Shown: positions 29,008 through 36,528 of the stretch, piece by piece
Layout: each line of letters starts with the position of its first letter
How positions within the stretch are numbered: the stretch's first letter is position 1
Assembly (NCBI GenBank): GCA_964554795.1
Contig: CAZKQB010000034.1
Coordinates: 1 to 36,550 of the forward strand
DNA length: 36,550 bases
From: SFHK01 sp964554795
GTDB taxonomy: Bacteria > Bacillota > Clostridia > Christensenellales > Aristaeellaceae
Reading direction: 5' to 3'
Made by a program: the position numbers and the translations under genes
Notes under the pieces: model-generated
The model's input: the letters and a program-made list of their open reading frames with translations, nothing else
The model's database searches: none
Told to the model about the DNA's origin: nothing

Positions 29008-30651
29008 ATGTTCACGACCTGTCTGAACGACCTCATGTATCACCTGTGCCCGGCGCGCCCCGGCCAGCTGATCGACCGTGCCGCATTCGGCGAGGCCGAT
29101 GCCCAATCCGTCAGCGACTGGCAGCGCGCCGCCGAAAAGGCGCTGAACCGCCCGTTCCCGGCAGTCATGGTCTCAGACGGCCTTTCCGGAGGCAGCGCCT
29201 TCTCCGCCGCGCGCGAGGAACGCCGGCGGCAGCTTTTCGCGCTGCTTCTGTCCGGCTGCGCCGAGGGCTTTGACCGTTGTTTGCCCCGCATGGCTGATCT
29301 GGTGTGGGAAATCTGCGGCGAAGCCAGCTGGCGCGCCCGGCTGGACGAATACGGCGAGCCGGAAACGGACGATTTTGCGCTGGCCACCGCCGAGCTGCTT
29401 GCGTGGACGTATACGCTTGCGGGCGATGCCTTTGACGGCGCGAGCACCGTCGTGGCGCGCCGGCTGCAACGCGAGCTTGGGCGGCGTCTGCTCGCGCCCT
29501 TTGCGCAACGCGAAGCGCCCGCATGGGCGCAGCGCCGCGGCGGGTGGACGCTTTCGAATCTGGTTTCCGTTTTGGCCGCATTCCTGCTGGCGGACGAAAA
29601 CGACAGTCGCCGCTGGGTAGGCGTTCGCCGCGCGCTTCTGCTGATTGACGAGCGCGTGCGCCTGCTTCCGCGCGACGGCGCGCATCCCGACGGGCTGGAG
29701 GGCTGGATACGGGACGTGCCGGCGCTGTCCGACGCTGCGACCCTGCTTCTCTCCTGCACCGGCGGCCATGTGGACGTCGGCGGCGAACCGTGGTTCCAGC
29801 GTGCGGCAGAATACCCCGTGGCGGCGCATATGGGCAACGGCTACTTCGTCAATCCCGACGGGGAAGCGCAGCCCCGGCTGGATGGCCGCGCGATGTACCG
29901 CGTAGGCGTGTGCGCCGGAAACGAGGGGCTGTGCCGTCTTGGCGCGTATCTGAACGACGATGAGGCAGTCGCGCCCCTCACGCCGACGACCGCTCTCCTG
30001 AACGCGCTGATGGCGCGCTCCTTCAAGGCGCAGGCGGCGCTGCCTGTCACGCGCGAGCGCGTGCTCCTGCCAAGCTCGATGCTGACTGCCGCAGCCGTCG
30101 GCCCGTTCCGCGCCGCGCTCACCGGCGGAGGTCTGTCCGGCGAGCCGATCGACGCAGGCAACCTGTACCTCTTCCTGAACGGCCAGCCCATCCTGACCAA
30201 CCTCACCCCCGCGCGCCCGCTGGCCGACGCGCACGCCCTGCCCACGATCGGCGGCATCGGCCCCGTGCGCGGCATGGGCGGCGCACTCGACCTTGACGGA
30301 CGCTTTTCAGATGGCTTCGTCTGCCTGTCCGTGAACCTCGCGCCCTCCTTCCCGGATAATCTGGGCGTTCAGTCGTGGCAGCGCAGCGTCATCCTGTCTC
30401 CCTCGGAGAAGCAGGCGCGCATCATCGAATCCTTTGACCTGCTTCGCCCCTCCGGCCCCATCGCCTTCCATTTCATGACGCCCAAACGCCCGGAGCGGCT
30501 GAGCGACCGCGCCCTGCGGCTCGGCGACGCCGTGCTTCGATGGGAGGATGAAATGGACGCCGCCTTCCACCCCGTTCCCGGCGGCTGGCGCATTGCCCTG
30601 ACGATCCCGCCCACCCAGCACGCCAGCTGCGCGTTTATCGTGAGCGAGTAA
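29008..30651 (+). CDS. heparinase II/III-like protein
   Basis: A 547-residue protein without a signal peptide. An alpha-helical N-terminal half, with Trp/Asp-rich segments such as RRGGWTLSNLVSVLAAFLLA (in part, WTLSNLVSVLAAFLLA) and DGAHPDGLEGWIRDVPALSD, and a beta-rich C-terminal half resemble the toroid-plus-sandwich layout of heparinase II/III and related polysaccharide lyases. Pairing with a Gfo/Idh/MocA dehydrogenase supports a role in breakdown of uronic-acid-containing or other acidic oligosaccharides taken into the cell. The usual catalytic Tyr/His residues are not clear to me by eye, so activity is unproven. ATG 29008 is preceded by CCGGAGG at the end of the previous gene. No clear terminator follows; a repeat pair does. 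Confidence 0.6.
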   Translation: MFTTCLNDLMYHLCPARPGQLIDRAAFGEADAQSVSDWQRAAEKALNRPFPAVMVSDGLSGGSAFSAAREERRRQLFALLLSGCAEGFDRCLPRMADLVWEICGEASWRARLDEYGEPETDDFALATAELLAWTYTLAGDAFDGASTVVARRLQRELGRRLLAPFAQREAPAWAQRRGGWTLSNLVSVLAAFLLADENDSRRWVGVRRALLLIDERVRLLPRDGAHPDGLEGWIRDVPALSDAATLLLSCTGGHVDVGGEPWFQRAAEYPVAAHMGNGYFVNPDGEAQPRLDGRAMYRVGVCAGNEGLCRLGAYLNDDEAVAPLTPTTALLNALMARSFKAQAALPVTRERVLLPSSMLTAAAVGPFRAALTGGGLSGEPIDAGNLYLFLNGQPILTNLTPARPLADAHALPTIGGIGPVRGMGGALDLDGRFSDGFVCLSVNLAPSFPDNLGVQSWQRSVILSPSEKQARIIESFDLLRPSGPIAFHFMTPKRPERLSDRALRLGDAVLRWEDEMDAAFHPVPGGWRIALTIPPTQHASCAFIVSE

Positions 30652-30706
30652 CCGGGGCCGCGTATTTCACCGTTCTCCCCGATGGGCAAATCCCCCTTGA
30701 ACGTCG

Positions 30707-30927
30707 CCGCGAGCGAATCGCAAGGCGCATTCTGTGCCGATATGGATTCTGCGGCGCGTTCCTCTCTGAAAACCGCGGCAAGCGCAACGCCCCGCGGTTC
30801 ACCGATGCCCTTTCCTCTTTGGAAATCGCTGACGGCGACGATCCGAAAAAACACCGCGAGCGAATCCCATAGCGCGTTTCTGCGCCGATATGGATTCCGC
30901 GGCGCGTTCCTCTCTGAAAACCGCGGC
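30707..30927 (+). repeat. ~74-bp direct repeat pair in noncoding DNA
   Basis: 30707-30779 and 30854-30927 share CCGCGAGCGAAT, GCCGATATGGATTC and GCGGCGCGTTCCTCTCTGAA blocks, ending ACCGCGGC, with a few substitutions and one indel. The spacing of about 147 bp resembles that of the 41-bp pair at 23742-23924. The stretch 30652-31060 holds no gene that I can support. Confidence 0.8.
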
Positions 30928-31067
30928 GGCATAACGTCCTAAGCACCGCGGCGCATTTGCTGCCGGAGACCGGAGGAGGCGTTTGCGCGCCGTCGTTTCC
31001 CGCGGTCAATTCCTCCGCGCGTTCCTGCAATTCCCGCGCCTGTCTGCGGACGAAAGGCTAACAAGTG

Positions 31068-31487
31068 ATGCGAAAGCGATGTGGATTTCTAATTGCTCTG
31101 ACGGCATTGAGCGCCGCACTGTACGCCCTGACGGTCGGCGCCATACGCTATGCATCCGAGCTGCTTCTATGGGCTGCCCGGTTCGGTGGCCGGACACCCA
31201 GCGCAGCTATGGAAACCGCCGCAGACGTACTCGCAGGCCTTCATAAGGGAACGATTCAGCCGTTCATCCCCTCAATCATTTTCTGTGCGGCGCTTCCGGC
31301 TGCATGCCTTTTCCGACGGCGACGTCGCCGCACCGCCGGAAGGCTCCTCATCGTTTTTTGCATGCTGCTTCTTTTTTTGCTCGCCCTTGCCGTGACGCTG
31401 CTGCTCACGCGTATCAACAACATTCGCCTTTGGGACGCGCTGCGCAGTCTCTGGCCTATGCGCGGCTCCATCGGCGCGCTTCTATAG
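31068..31487 (+). CDS. small hypothetical membrane protein
   Basis: A 139-residue protein with three hydrophobic segments (about residues 6-36, 66-84 and 92-112), an Arg-rich cytoplasmic loop (RRRRRR, about 83-90) and no recognisable domain. GAAAGG at 31052-31057 supports ATG 31068; the adjacent in-frame GTG at 31065 is also possible. It precedes the ceramidase-like gene by 71 nt in the same direction. Function unknown. Confidence 0.6.
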   Translation: MRKRCGFLIALTALSAALYALTVGAIRYASELLLWAARFGGRTPSAAMETAADVLAGLHKGTIQPFIPSIIFCAALPAACLFRRRRRRTAGRLLIVFCMLLLFLLALAVTLLLTRINNIRLWDALRSLWPMRGSIGALL

Positions 31488-31558
31488 GAATCCGCATTCA
31501 CGAAAACAGACCTCGAAACAGGAAAAAGCATTTCACTGCTTACAGGGAGGGATTTTCC

Positions 31559-32974
31559 ATGCGACTTCCCGTTTTTCTTCGCCGCGCGCTGTGCACTCTG
31601 CTGGCGCTTTTGACGTGTGCCGCCGGCGCGGGCGCTCTGAGCGAGGCTGAGCCCCGCTGGCATGCCGGCTTCGCACAGCAGGAAATTCCGCTCCCAGAAA
31701 ATGCCGGACCGTTGTACATTGCCGGCTACCGAAACGGCTATGAGATTACCGGCGTGCTCGACCTCCCACGCGCCACCGCCGTGTGGCTGGACTGCGGCGG
31801 CGAGGGCATTCTGCTGATCGGCATCGACTGCGTGGGTCTTTCGCGGCCATACGTGGAGCAGATTCGCGCCTCGCTTGCAGACGAATGCCGCGAATGGCGC
31901 TGTGTGCAGGTTCACGTGTACGCCACGCACACCCACGCGGGCGTAGACACGATGGGTCTGTGGGGCAAGGTTGGAAGGGATGGCAAAAATGAGGCCTTCA
32001 TGCAGAATCTGCTTCAGGCAGCGCACGACGCCGCACTGGGCGCGTATGCCGACCGCCGCGCCGGAGTGCTTTCCTATGGAAAGATCATCACCGTAGGCAT
32101 GCAGCGCGATTCGCGTCTGCCCTATGAGTACGACCCGTACCTCCATCGGCTGAAATTCGTGCCCGACGATGGCAGCGCGGAGCTTTGCATCGTCAATTAC
32201 TGTGCGCACGCCGAATCCCTGCGCGGGCAAAACACGCTTCTCAGCCGCGACTATCCCGGCGTAATGGCCGACCTTCTGCGAAAGCAGACTGGCGAACGCA
32301 TGCTGTTTATGCCCGGCGCCATCGGCGGGTTGGTCATGACGCAGGAATTCGAGAAAAATGCGGACGGCAGCTTACATACCGAAGGAAACCTTCAAACCAC
32401 CGGCAGGCTGCTTACGGACGCGCTTTTGCGCATTTCAAACGACCGGCCGCTGCCAGCTGAGCTTTCCGGCGCGCAGACGGCGCTAACCGTTCCCCTGGAC
32501 AACACGGTCTTTCTTCTCGCGCGCATGCTCGGCATACTGAATGCCCGCGCGGTGCCGGGCGCAGGCGCAACGGGCTATGCGCTGGAAAGTGAGCTATCCG
32601 TGGTACGTCTGGGCGACATGTACCTTGCACTGATTCCCGGCGAGTTGTTTTACGAGCTCGTGTCCGGGCGCTATCTCTCCTCCACTGCCGCTGCGCCGGA
32701 GCGCGAAAACCCGGAGCCGCTGTCGGCCATTATGGCCCGATATGGCCTAAGCGCCGACCAGCTTTTGATCTGCGGACTGGCAAACGACGAGCTGGGCTAC
32801 ATCGTGCCGCCGAACGACTTTCTCCTGCATCCGGACACGCCCTATTTCGCAAACGCCCGCGATTCCGCCGGCCGCGGGCACTATGAAGAGACAAATTCCG
32901 TCGGCCCGGAGACCGCAAACGTCGTTTCCGCAGGCTTCGAGGCCTGTCTGTCGCAGCTTGTACCCGTGCCGTGA
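31559..32974 (+). CDS. secreted neutral/alkaline ceramidase-like protein
   Basis: A 471-residue protein with an N-terminal signal peptide (about residues 1-27) and the neutral/alkaline non-lysosomal ceramidase N-terminal fold. Visible family marks are the AGYRNGYEITGVLD segment, the zinc-binding ATHTHAG motif with His124 and His126, NYCAHAESL, and a GLANDELGYIVPPNDF segment close to the end. True ceramidases of this family exceed 600 residues and have a C-terminal Ig-like domain, which is missing here. Many bacterial short homologues act on other amides or sugars, so lipid cleavage is not assured. AGGGAGGGA lies 6-7 nt before ATG 31559; an 85-residue in-frame extension upstream overlaps the previous gene and hides the signal peptide. 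A strong terminator follows. Confidence 0.8.
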   Translation: MRLPVFLRRALCTLLALLTCAAGAGALSEAEPRWHAGFAQQEIPLPENAGPLYIAGYRNGYEITGVLDLPRATAVWLDCGGEGILLIGIDCVGLSRPYVEQIRASLADECREWRCVQVHVYATHTHAGVDTMGLWGKVGRDGKNEAFMQNLLQAAHDAALGAYADRRAGVLSYGKIITVGMQRDSRLPYEYDPYLHRLKFVPDDGSAELCIVNYCAHAESLRGQNTLLSRDYPGVMADLLRKQTGERMLFMPGAIGGLVMTQEFEKNADGSLHTEGNLQTTGRLLTDALLRISNDRPLPAELSGAQTALTVPLDNTVFLLARMLGILNARAVPGAGATGYALESELSVVRLGDMYLALIPGELFYELVSGRYLSSTAAAPERENPEPLSAIMARYGLSADQLLICGLANDELGYIVPPNDFLLHPDTPYFANARDSAGRGHYEETNSVGPETANVVSAGFEACLSQLVPVP

Positions 32975-32992
32975 GCCGTTTTCTTCCCTTCC

Positions 32993-33035
32993 TCAGGCGG
33001 TTCGAAGAAAATTTCGAGCCGCCTGAATGCTTTTT
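32993..33035 (+). terminator. intrinsic terminator of the ceramidase-like gene
   Basis: TCAGGCGGTTCGAA (32993-33006) pairs with TTCGAGCCGCCTGA (33013-33026, one G-T pair), followed by ATGCTTTTT. Confidence 0.88.
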
Positions 33036-33076
33036 CCCCGCCGACTCGTCTAATCAAAGGAAGGAGGATGAAGCCC

Positions 33077-33583
33077 GTGAACGACCGCGAACGCGCCATG
33101 GACATGGAACAAATGATTCACGCGCACGGAAGCGAGCTGCTTCGTCTGTGCCTTCTGCTGCTCGGCGACCGCGCCTCGGCGGAGGATGCCCTTCAGGACA
33201 CCTTCGTAAAAGCATGGCGCGGGCTGGACAGCTTCCGCGGTGACGCGAACGAGCGAACGTGGCTCACGCGCATCGCGGTAAACACCTGCCGCGACTGCCT
33301 GAAAAGCGCGTGGCGGCGGCACGTGACCGTCGATCTGGACGCATGCGCCCCCTCCGGCGAGGCAGCCGGCGCGGACGCGCGCGACGACACCGTAACCCGC
33401 AGCGTATTTGCCCTTCCGCAGAAGTACAAGGCGGTCGTGCTTCTGCGCTATTACATGGGCATGCCGGTAAAGCAGATCGCCCGCGCGCTGTCACTGAACG
33501 AGCACACCGTAACAACCCGACTTCAGCGCGCCCGAAAGCGGCTGGAAAACGAGCTGAGAGGATGGTATTACGATGAGGAATAA
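33077..33583 (+). CDS. ECF-type RNA polymerase sigma factor
   Basis: A 168-residue sigma-70-family factor of the extracytoplasmic-function type. Sigma region 2 spans about residues 8-75 (EDALQDTFVKAWRGLDSFRG and TWLTRIAVNTCRD are typical, shown in part), and region 4 about 105-160 (ALPQKYKAVVLLRYYMGMP and QIARALSLNEHTV). GTG 33077 is the better start, since AAGGAGG (33061-33067) lies 9 nt upstream; ATG 33068 directly abuts that site. The stop overlaps the start of the next gene by 11 nt. That gene encodes a membrane-anchored protein that is probably the anti-sigma factor. Confidence 0.9.
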   Translation: MNDRERAMDMEQMIHAHGSELLRLCLLLLGDRASAEDALQDTFVKAWRGLDSFRGDANERTWLTRIAVNTCRDCLKSAWRRHVTVDLDACAPSGEAAGADARDDTVTRSVFALPQKYKAVVLLRYYMGMPVKQIARALSLNEHTVTTRLQRARKRLENELRGWYYDEE

Positions 33584-34793
33584 GCTTGGCTCTGCCATAA
33601 ACCGCCGCCTCTCCGGCGTTCGCCTGACGGCGGAGGACGAACAGGCGCTGCTTGCCGGCGTCATGGAAAGGAAGGATGAAATCGTGAAAAAGAAGCTGAG
33701 CGCGGCCATGGTCGCCGCAGCCGTACTCGTTTTTCTGGTCATTACCTGTGCCTTTGCAACGGAAATGAAAACCACGCCGCAATCTACACCCCTCGCAGCC
33801 GTCACGCCAACGCCCGAGGCATTCGGCACCCCGCGCCCCACGCCGACGTCCGAGGTATTCGTCACCCCGCGCCCTACGCCAACACCCGAAGCAGGCGAAT
33901 GGAACAGCTTTGCAACCGACGGCGTGGTGAACATGCAAATGAAATACGTAATCATTGAGGGCACATGCGTCACCATGGAGGTATGCCTGACTCCCGCGCA
34001 AAGCGAGCTTGTCTGTCTGGCGCTCAACGCGCCGGATACCGGCGTGGACAGATATCCGGGGCTCTGGAACCTTGTGATCGACAGGAACGAGCTTTCTCTT
34101 ATCCTGCCAGAGGAGTTGGACAGCGGCATGCGGCGCACGCAGGTAGCACTTGAAAAAGACGGTCTCACCTTCACCCTCTTCGGCCAACTGAAGGAGGAAA
34201 CGGTGGACCCCGTTCGCGTCACCGCAGCCACTGGCAAAAATTGCCCGCCCCTAAGCGTGAGCGTGAACTGCGTGCCGTGCGAAGCGAAGACAGCGGAAAT
34301 CTTCAGCGGCGCCTACGACGTACACGGAGCTACCGTCAACCGAATTCAGTGCACCACGGGCGATGGCTTCGCCTACGTCACCATCGACTACACCGCCATG
34401 CCTGACACTGTCTACGCAGCCCAATATGGCAACTATATGCACCGCGAGCCGCACTGCAACGGTCTGCAGGACGCCGTCCGCTACGACGACCCGCAGGACG
34501 ATAGCCTTGCCGAAAGAAAGCCCTGCCCCGTGTGCTGGTATGACGCTGCAGATATGGACACGCTGTTTGAGGACGTATACACCCTTCTGAACCCCGGTGT
34601 AGACGTTCCGGCCGACAACCATCCAAACCCCATTTCCGATTTTACATACCACATCACGGATGACGGCTCCCGCGTTACCTATTACTTCAGCAACATTGAA
34701 TCGTATCCCTACGGCCTGCCGGGCGATGCACTTCAGGTCGCCCACGCAGATGAAGACCCGCAAATTCTCTTCACCCTCTTCTCCGAATCCTGA
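33573..34793 (+). CDS. probable membrane-anchored anti-sigma factor
   Basis: A 406-residue protein with a short cytoplasmic N-terminus (residues 1-42, RNKLGSAINRRLSGVRLTAED), one transmembrane helix (about 43-64), a Thr/Pro-rich linker with repeated TPTPEA and TPRPTPT motifs (about 68-108), and an extracytoplasmic region of about 300 residues. Overlap with the ECF sigma gene and this topology indicate an anti-sigma that senses something outside the membrane. The zinc-binding H-x3-C-x2-C motif of classical ZAS anti-sigma factors is absent. The extracytoplasmic domain is not recognised; it contains CPVCWYD and other Cys. The DNA coding for the linker is itself repetitive. Confidence 0.75.
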   Translation: MRNKLGSAINRRLSGVRLTAEDEQALLAGVMERKDEIVKKKLSAAMVAAAVLVFLVITCAFATEMKTTPQSTPLAAVTPTPEAFGTPRPTPTSEVFVTPRPTPTPEAGEWNSFATDGVVNMQMKYVIIEGTCVTMEVCLTPAQSELVCLALNAPDTGVDRYPGLWNLVIDRNELSLILPEELDSGMRRTQVALEKDGLTFTLFGQLKEETVDPVRVTAATGKNCPPLSVSVNCVPCEAKTAEIFSGAYDVHGATVNRIQCTTGDGFAYVTIDYTAMPDTVYAAQYGNYMHREPHCNGLQDAVRYDDPQDDSLAERKPCPVCWYDAADMDTLFEDVYTLLNPGVDVPADNHPNPISDFTYHITDDGSRVTYYFSNIESYPYGLPGDALQVAHADEDPQILFTLFSES

Positions 34794-34868
34794 CCCATCC
34801 TGGAGAAGCGGCCAATCTACGCCCTACGCCCATGCGATGGAGGATGATCTGACTCCCGCGCGTATAGA

Positions 34869-34905
34869 AACGGCTCTTACGGAATTTCCCTCCGCGAGAG
34901 CCGTT
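34869..34905 (+). terminator. terminator of the sigma/anti-sigma operon
   Basis: AACGGCTCT (34869-34877) pairs with AGAGCCGTT (34897-34905), followed by CTCTCATTTT. It lies about 75 nt after the anti-sigma stop. Confidence 0.7.
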
Positions 34906-35192
34906 CTCTCATTTTCCGCTCATCCGCACGCCTAACTCCGCCCCCCAATCGCCGCTCGATACTCCACTCCCTCGCAGAGACAGCAAGAAAAGCACCCAGA
35001 AGACAATCAGCCGGAAATTCCATTCGCCCACTGCAGTCGGCCCAATGCAGCCGAACGCTTCGCCATAGACGATTGCTCCGCTCCCCCACCCCTTGATTTT
35101 TATAATGGGCCATTAAACAAGAAAACTCCCTGTCCAAAAAACGCCGCTGCCATGCCGCATTCTCGAAACGTATTCCGTTAACTCAAGCCCAC
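34906..35192. other. noncoding stretch without a supported gene
   Basis: An 86-codon minus-strand frame (34877-35137) overlaps the terminator and has only a TTG start and no convincing ribosome binding site; I do not accept it. No RNA gene or promoter of quality is visible. Confidence 0.4.
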
Positions 35193-35588
35193 AAAAGCAA
35201 GCCCGTGCCCCTTCGCAGGCTCTTATGAACCCCATCTCCACTCTCGAAACTCAGATACATGGACAACGCTATCTCTTCCTGCCAACAAAAAAACGCTGAC
35301 CGCAGCCAAGCTTTTTGACTTATTTCTTCCTTCGAACATAGAAAACCTACTATTATAAAGCCTCCCTCGGCAAGCCACGCCGTTGACCCTGCCGCACTTT
35401 CAAATCCCGTTCCGTCACCCGAGTGCAAAGGCAAGCCCACGAGCTCCTTCGCAGGCTCCTATGGATCTCCCCTCCACTCTCGAAACTCAGATACATGGAC
35501 AACGCTACCTCTTCCTGCCAACAAAAAACGCTGACCGCAGCCAAGCTTTTTGACTTATTTCTTCCTTCGAACATAGAAAACCTACTAT
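35193..35588. repeat. 235-bp tandem duplication, about 1.7 copies
   Basis: 35193-35353 and 35428-35588 are about 90% identical, offset by 235-236 bp; shared blocks include CTCGAAACTCAGATACATGG and AAGCTTTTTGACTTATTTC. Between them lies a 75-bp block that recurs at 36331-36415. Minus-strand frames run through the array but change between copies, and no start site is convincing. Confidence 0.85.
35355..35438. repeat. ~80-bp dispersed repeat, left copy
   Basis: ATAAAGCCTCC, GGCAAGCCACGCCGTTGACC and a TTCCGTCAC end are shared with 36331-36415 at about 85% identity. On the minus strand both translate to GTGFESAAGSTAWLA(D/E)GGFI. The AAAGCCTCC and GTGACGGA ends resemble the ends of intergenic repeats I recall from Oscillospiraceae-type genomes; that resemblance is from memory. 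Confidence 0.75.
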
Positions 35589-35608
35589 CAAGCCTGCCCC
35601 CTCCGTTC

Positions 35609-35636
35609 TTGACTTTTTCGTTTTGCGTGCTATAAT
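35609..35636 (+). promoter_or_regulatory. strong promoter with extended -10
   Basis: TTGACT (35609-35614), 16-nt spacer, TGC-TATAAT (35628-35636). It starts transcription about 24 nt before the small membrane protein gene. Confidence 0.82.
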
Positions 35637-35666
35637 GTAATCAATGCTATAGAGGGAGGCAATTCG

Positions 35667-35930
35667 ATGTTTACAAATATTGGGGCAAAAATCATGACTC
35701 TCGCGCTGGCCCTGTGCTGGTTTGGCATCTTCGCGTCCATAGCCATCGGCGTCATAGTGCTTGCCAAGACCGAGCTCATTTTCGTCGGGATCCTGCTGAT
35801 GCTCTTCGGGCCGTTTCTCTCGTGGATTAGCAGCTTCTTGCTATACGGCTTCGGTCAGTTGATCGACAATTCTGATCGCATCGTTGACATGATGGAGTTC
35901 TGCGAGGGCTCTTATGAGGGTAACGACTGA
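35667..35930 (+). CDS. small two-helix membrane protein
   Basis: An 87-residue hypothetical protein with two hydrophobic helices (about residues 9-33 and 36-60) and a short acidic C-terminal tail ending EGSYEGND. The FGPFLSWISSFLLYGFGQLID segment (in part, SWISSFLLYGFGQLID) resembles a group of small membrane proteins common in Clostridia with no assigned function. GGGAGG at 35653-35658 supports ATG 35667. A strong promoter and a terminator show that it is an independent unit. Confidence 0.75.
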   Translation: MFTNIGAKIMTLALALCWFGIFASIAIGVIVLAKTELIFVGILLMLFGPFLSWISSFLLYGFGQLIDNSDRIVDMMEFCEGSYEGND

Positions 35931-35945
35931 CTCTATACAAATAAA

Positions 35946-35977
35946 AAATGCTCCGGCCATTACAAGCCGGAGCATTT
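35946..35977. terminator. bidirectional terminator
   Basis: AAATGCTCCGGC (35946-35957) pairs with GCCGGAGCATTT (35966-35977); an A-run precedes and TGTCCTTTT follows. The stop codon of the convergent HTH gene (35960-35962) lies in its loop. Confidence 0.85.
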
Positions 35978-36208
35978 GTCCTTTTCGTCAAAAATTAGCT
36001 CTATGTGGGGCACGATCTGATTGCGCAGGCGGCGTGATACGGCACTCCTATCCATGCCGACCGCCGCGCCAATGTCGGCGTAGTCCATCCCCCACATGAG
36101 GCGCGAGGCGGCAATCTGCACGTCTGTGGGTGATAGCCGCGCCTCAAGGATGAGGCGCGACATTCCGGAAGACGTAATCCCGTCAAATTGCGGATACTCG
36201 TTATACAT
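35960..36208 (-). CDS. small phage-like helix-turn-helix protein
   Basis: An 82-residue protein whose middle contains a sigma-region-4-like helix-turn-helix, MDYADIGAAVGMDRSAVSRRL (in part, YADIGAAVGMDRSAVSRR). Similar short proteins occur in prophages and mobile elements as activators of late or packaging genes. ATG 36208 is preferred over the TTG at 36214; the ribosome binding site is weak (GAAGAG). It follows a possible small membrane protein gene by a few nucleotides. The terminator at 35946-35977 ends the unit. Confidence 0.65.
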   Translation of the reverse strand: MYNEYPQFDGITSSGMSRLILEARLSPTDVQIAASRLMWGMDYADIGAAVGMDRSAVSRRLRNQIVPHIELIFDEKDKCSGL

Positions 36209-36215
36209 ACGCAAT

Positions 36216-36431
36216 TTACTCTTCGGGCGGCTTTTCTGCCGTGCCAGTTTGTAGCCGCTTCACGGCTTCATAGCCGCCATTCGCGGCGAGTGATACCAAT
36301 GCCGCGTTGATGAGACAAAGGATAGCCGCTATAAAGCCTCCGTCGGCAAGCCACGCCGTTGACCCTGCCGCGCTTTCAAAACCTGTTCCGTCACTGGACG
36401 CAAAAACAAGCCCGCAAACCTCTGTCGGCAA
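36216..36431 (-). CDS. possible small membrane protein, start uncertain
   Basis: An open frame of up to 71 codons ending at TAA 36216, just before the HTH gene. The C-terminal part has a hydrophobic helix (GGFIAAILCLINAALVSLAA) and a charged tail ending TAEKPPEE, which could be a small phage-type membrane protein. The N-terminal part coincides with the dispersed repeat at 36331-36415, no ATG or ribosome binding site is visible, and only TTG starts the frame. It may be a gene truncated by repeat insertion. Confidence 0.3.
   Translation of the reverse strand: MPTEVCGLVFASSDGTGFESAAGSTAWLADGGFIAAILCLINAALVSLAANGGYEAVKRLQTGTAEKPPEE
36331..36415. repeat. ~80-bp dispersed repeat, right copy
   Basis: Matches 35355-35438 at about 85% identity. 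It overlaps the 5' part of the 36216-36431 frame. Confidence 0.75.
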
Positions 36432-36494
36432 AACAAGCCGCTACGCAGGTCGTGTTTCGAAGTCTGCTCCGTTCCTTAAGCCCTTGCTCACACG

Positions 36495-36528
36495 AAAAAA
36501 ATGAGCCTGTGAATCACTTCACAGGCTC
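36495..36528 (-). terminator. terminator of a minus-strand gene beyond the right edge
   Basis: On the minus strand GAGCCTGTGAA (36528-36518), loop GTGA, TTCACAGGCTC (36513-36503), then A and a run of seven T. The gene it ends must lie mostly outside the window; which frame in 36510-36550 is its tail cannot be decided. Confidence 0.8.

Noticed and set aside
29173..30234. 353-codon minus-strand frame opposite the heparinase-like gene
   Set aside because: Shadow frame; the plus-strand frame has the ribosome binding site and operon spacing.
34877..35137. 86-codon minus-strand frame
   Set aside because: Starts with TTG, overlaps the sigma/anti-sigma terminator, no recognisable domain and no good ribosome binding site.
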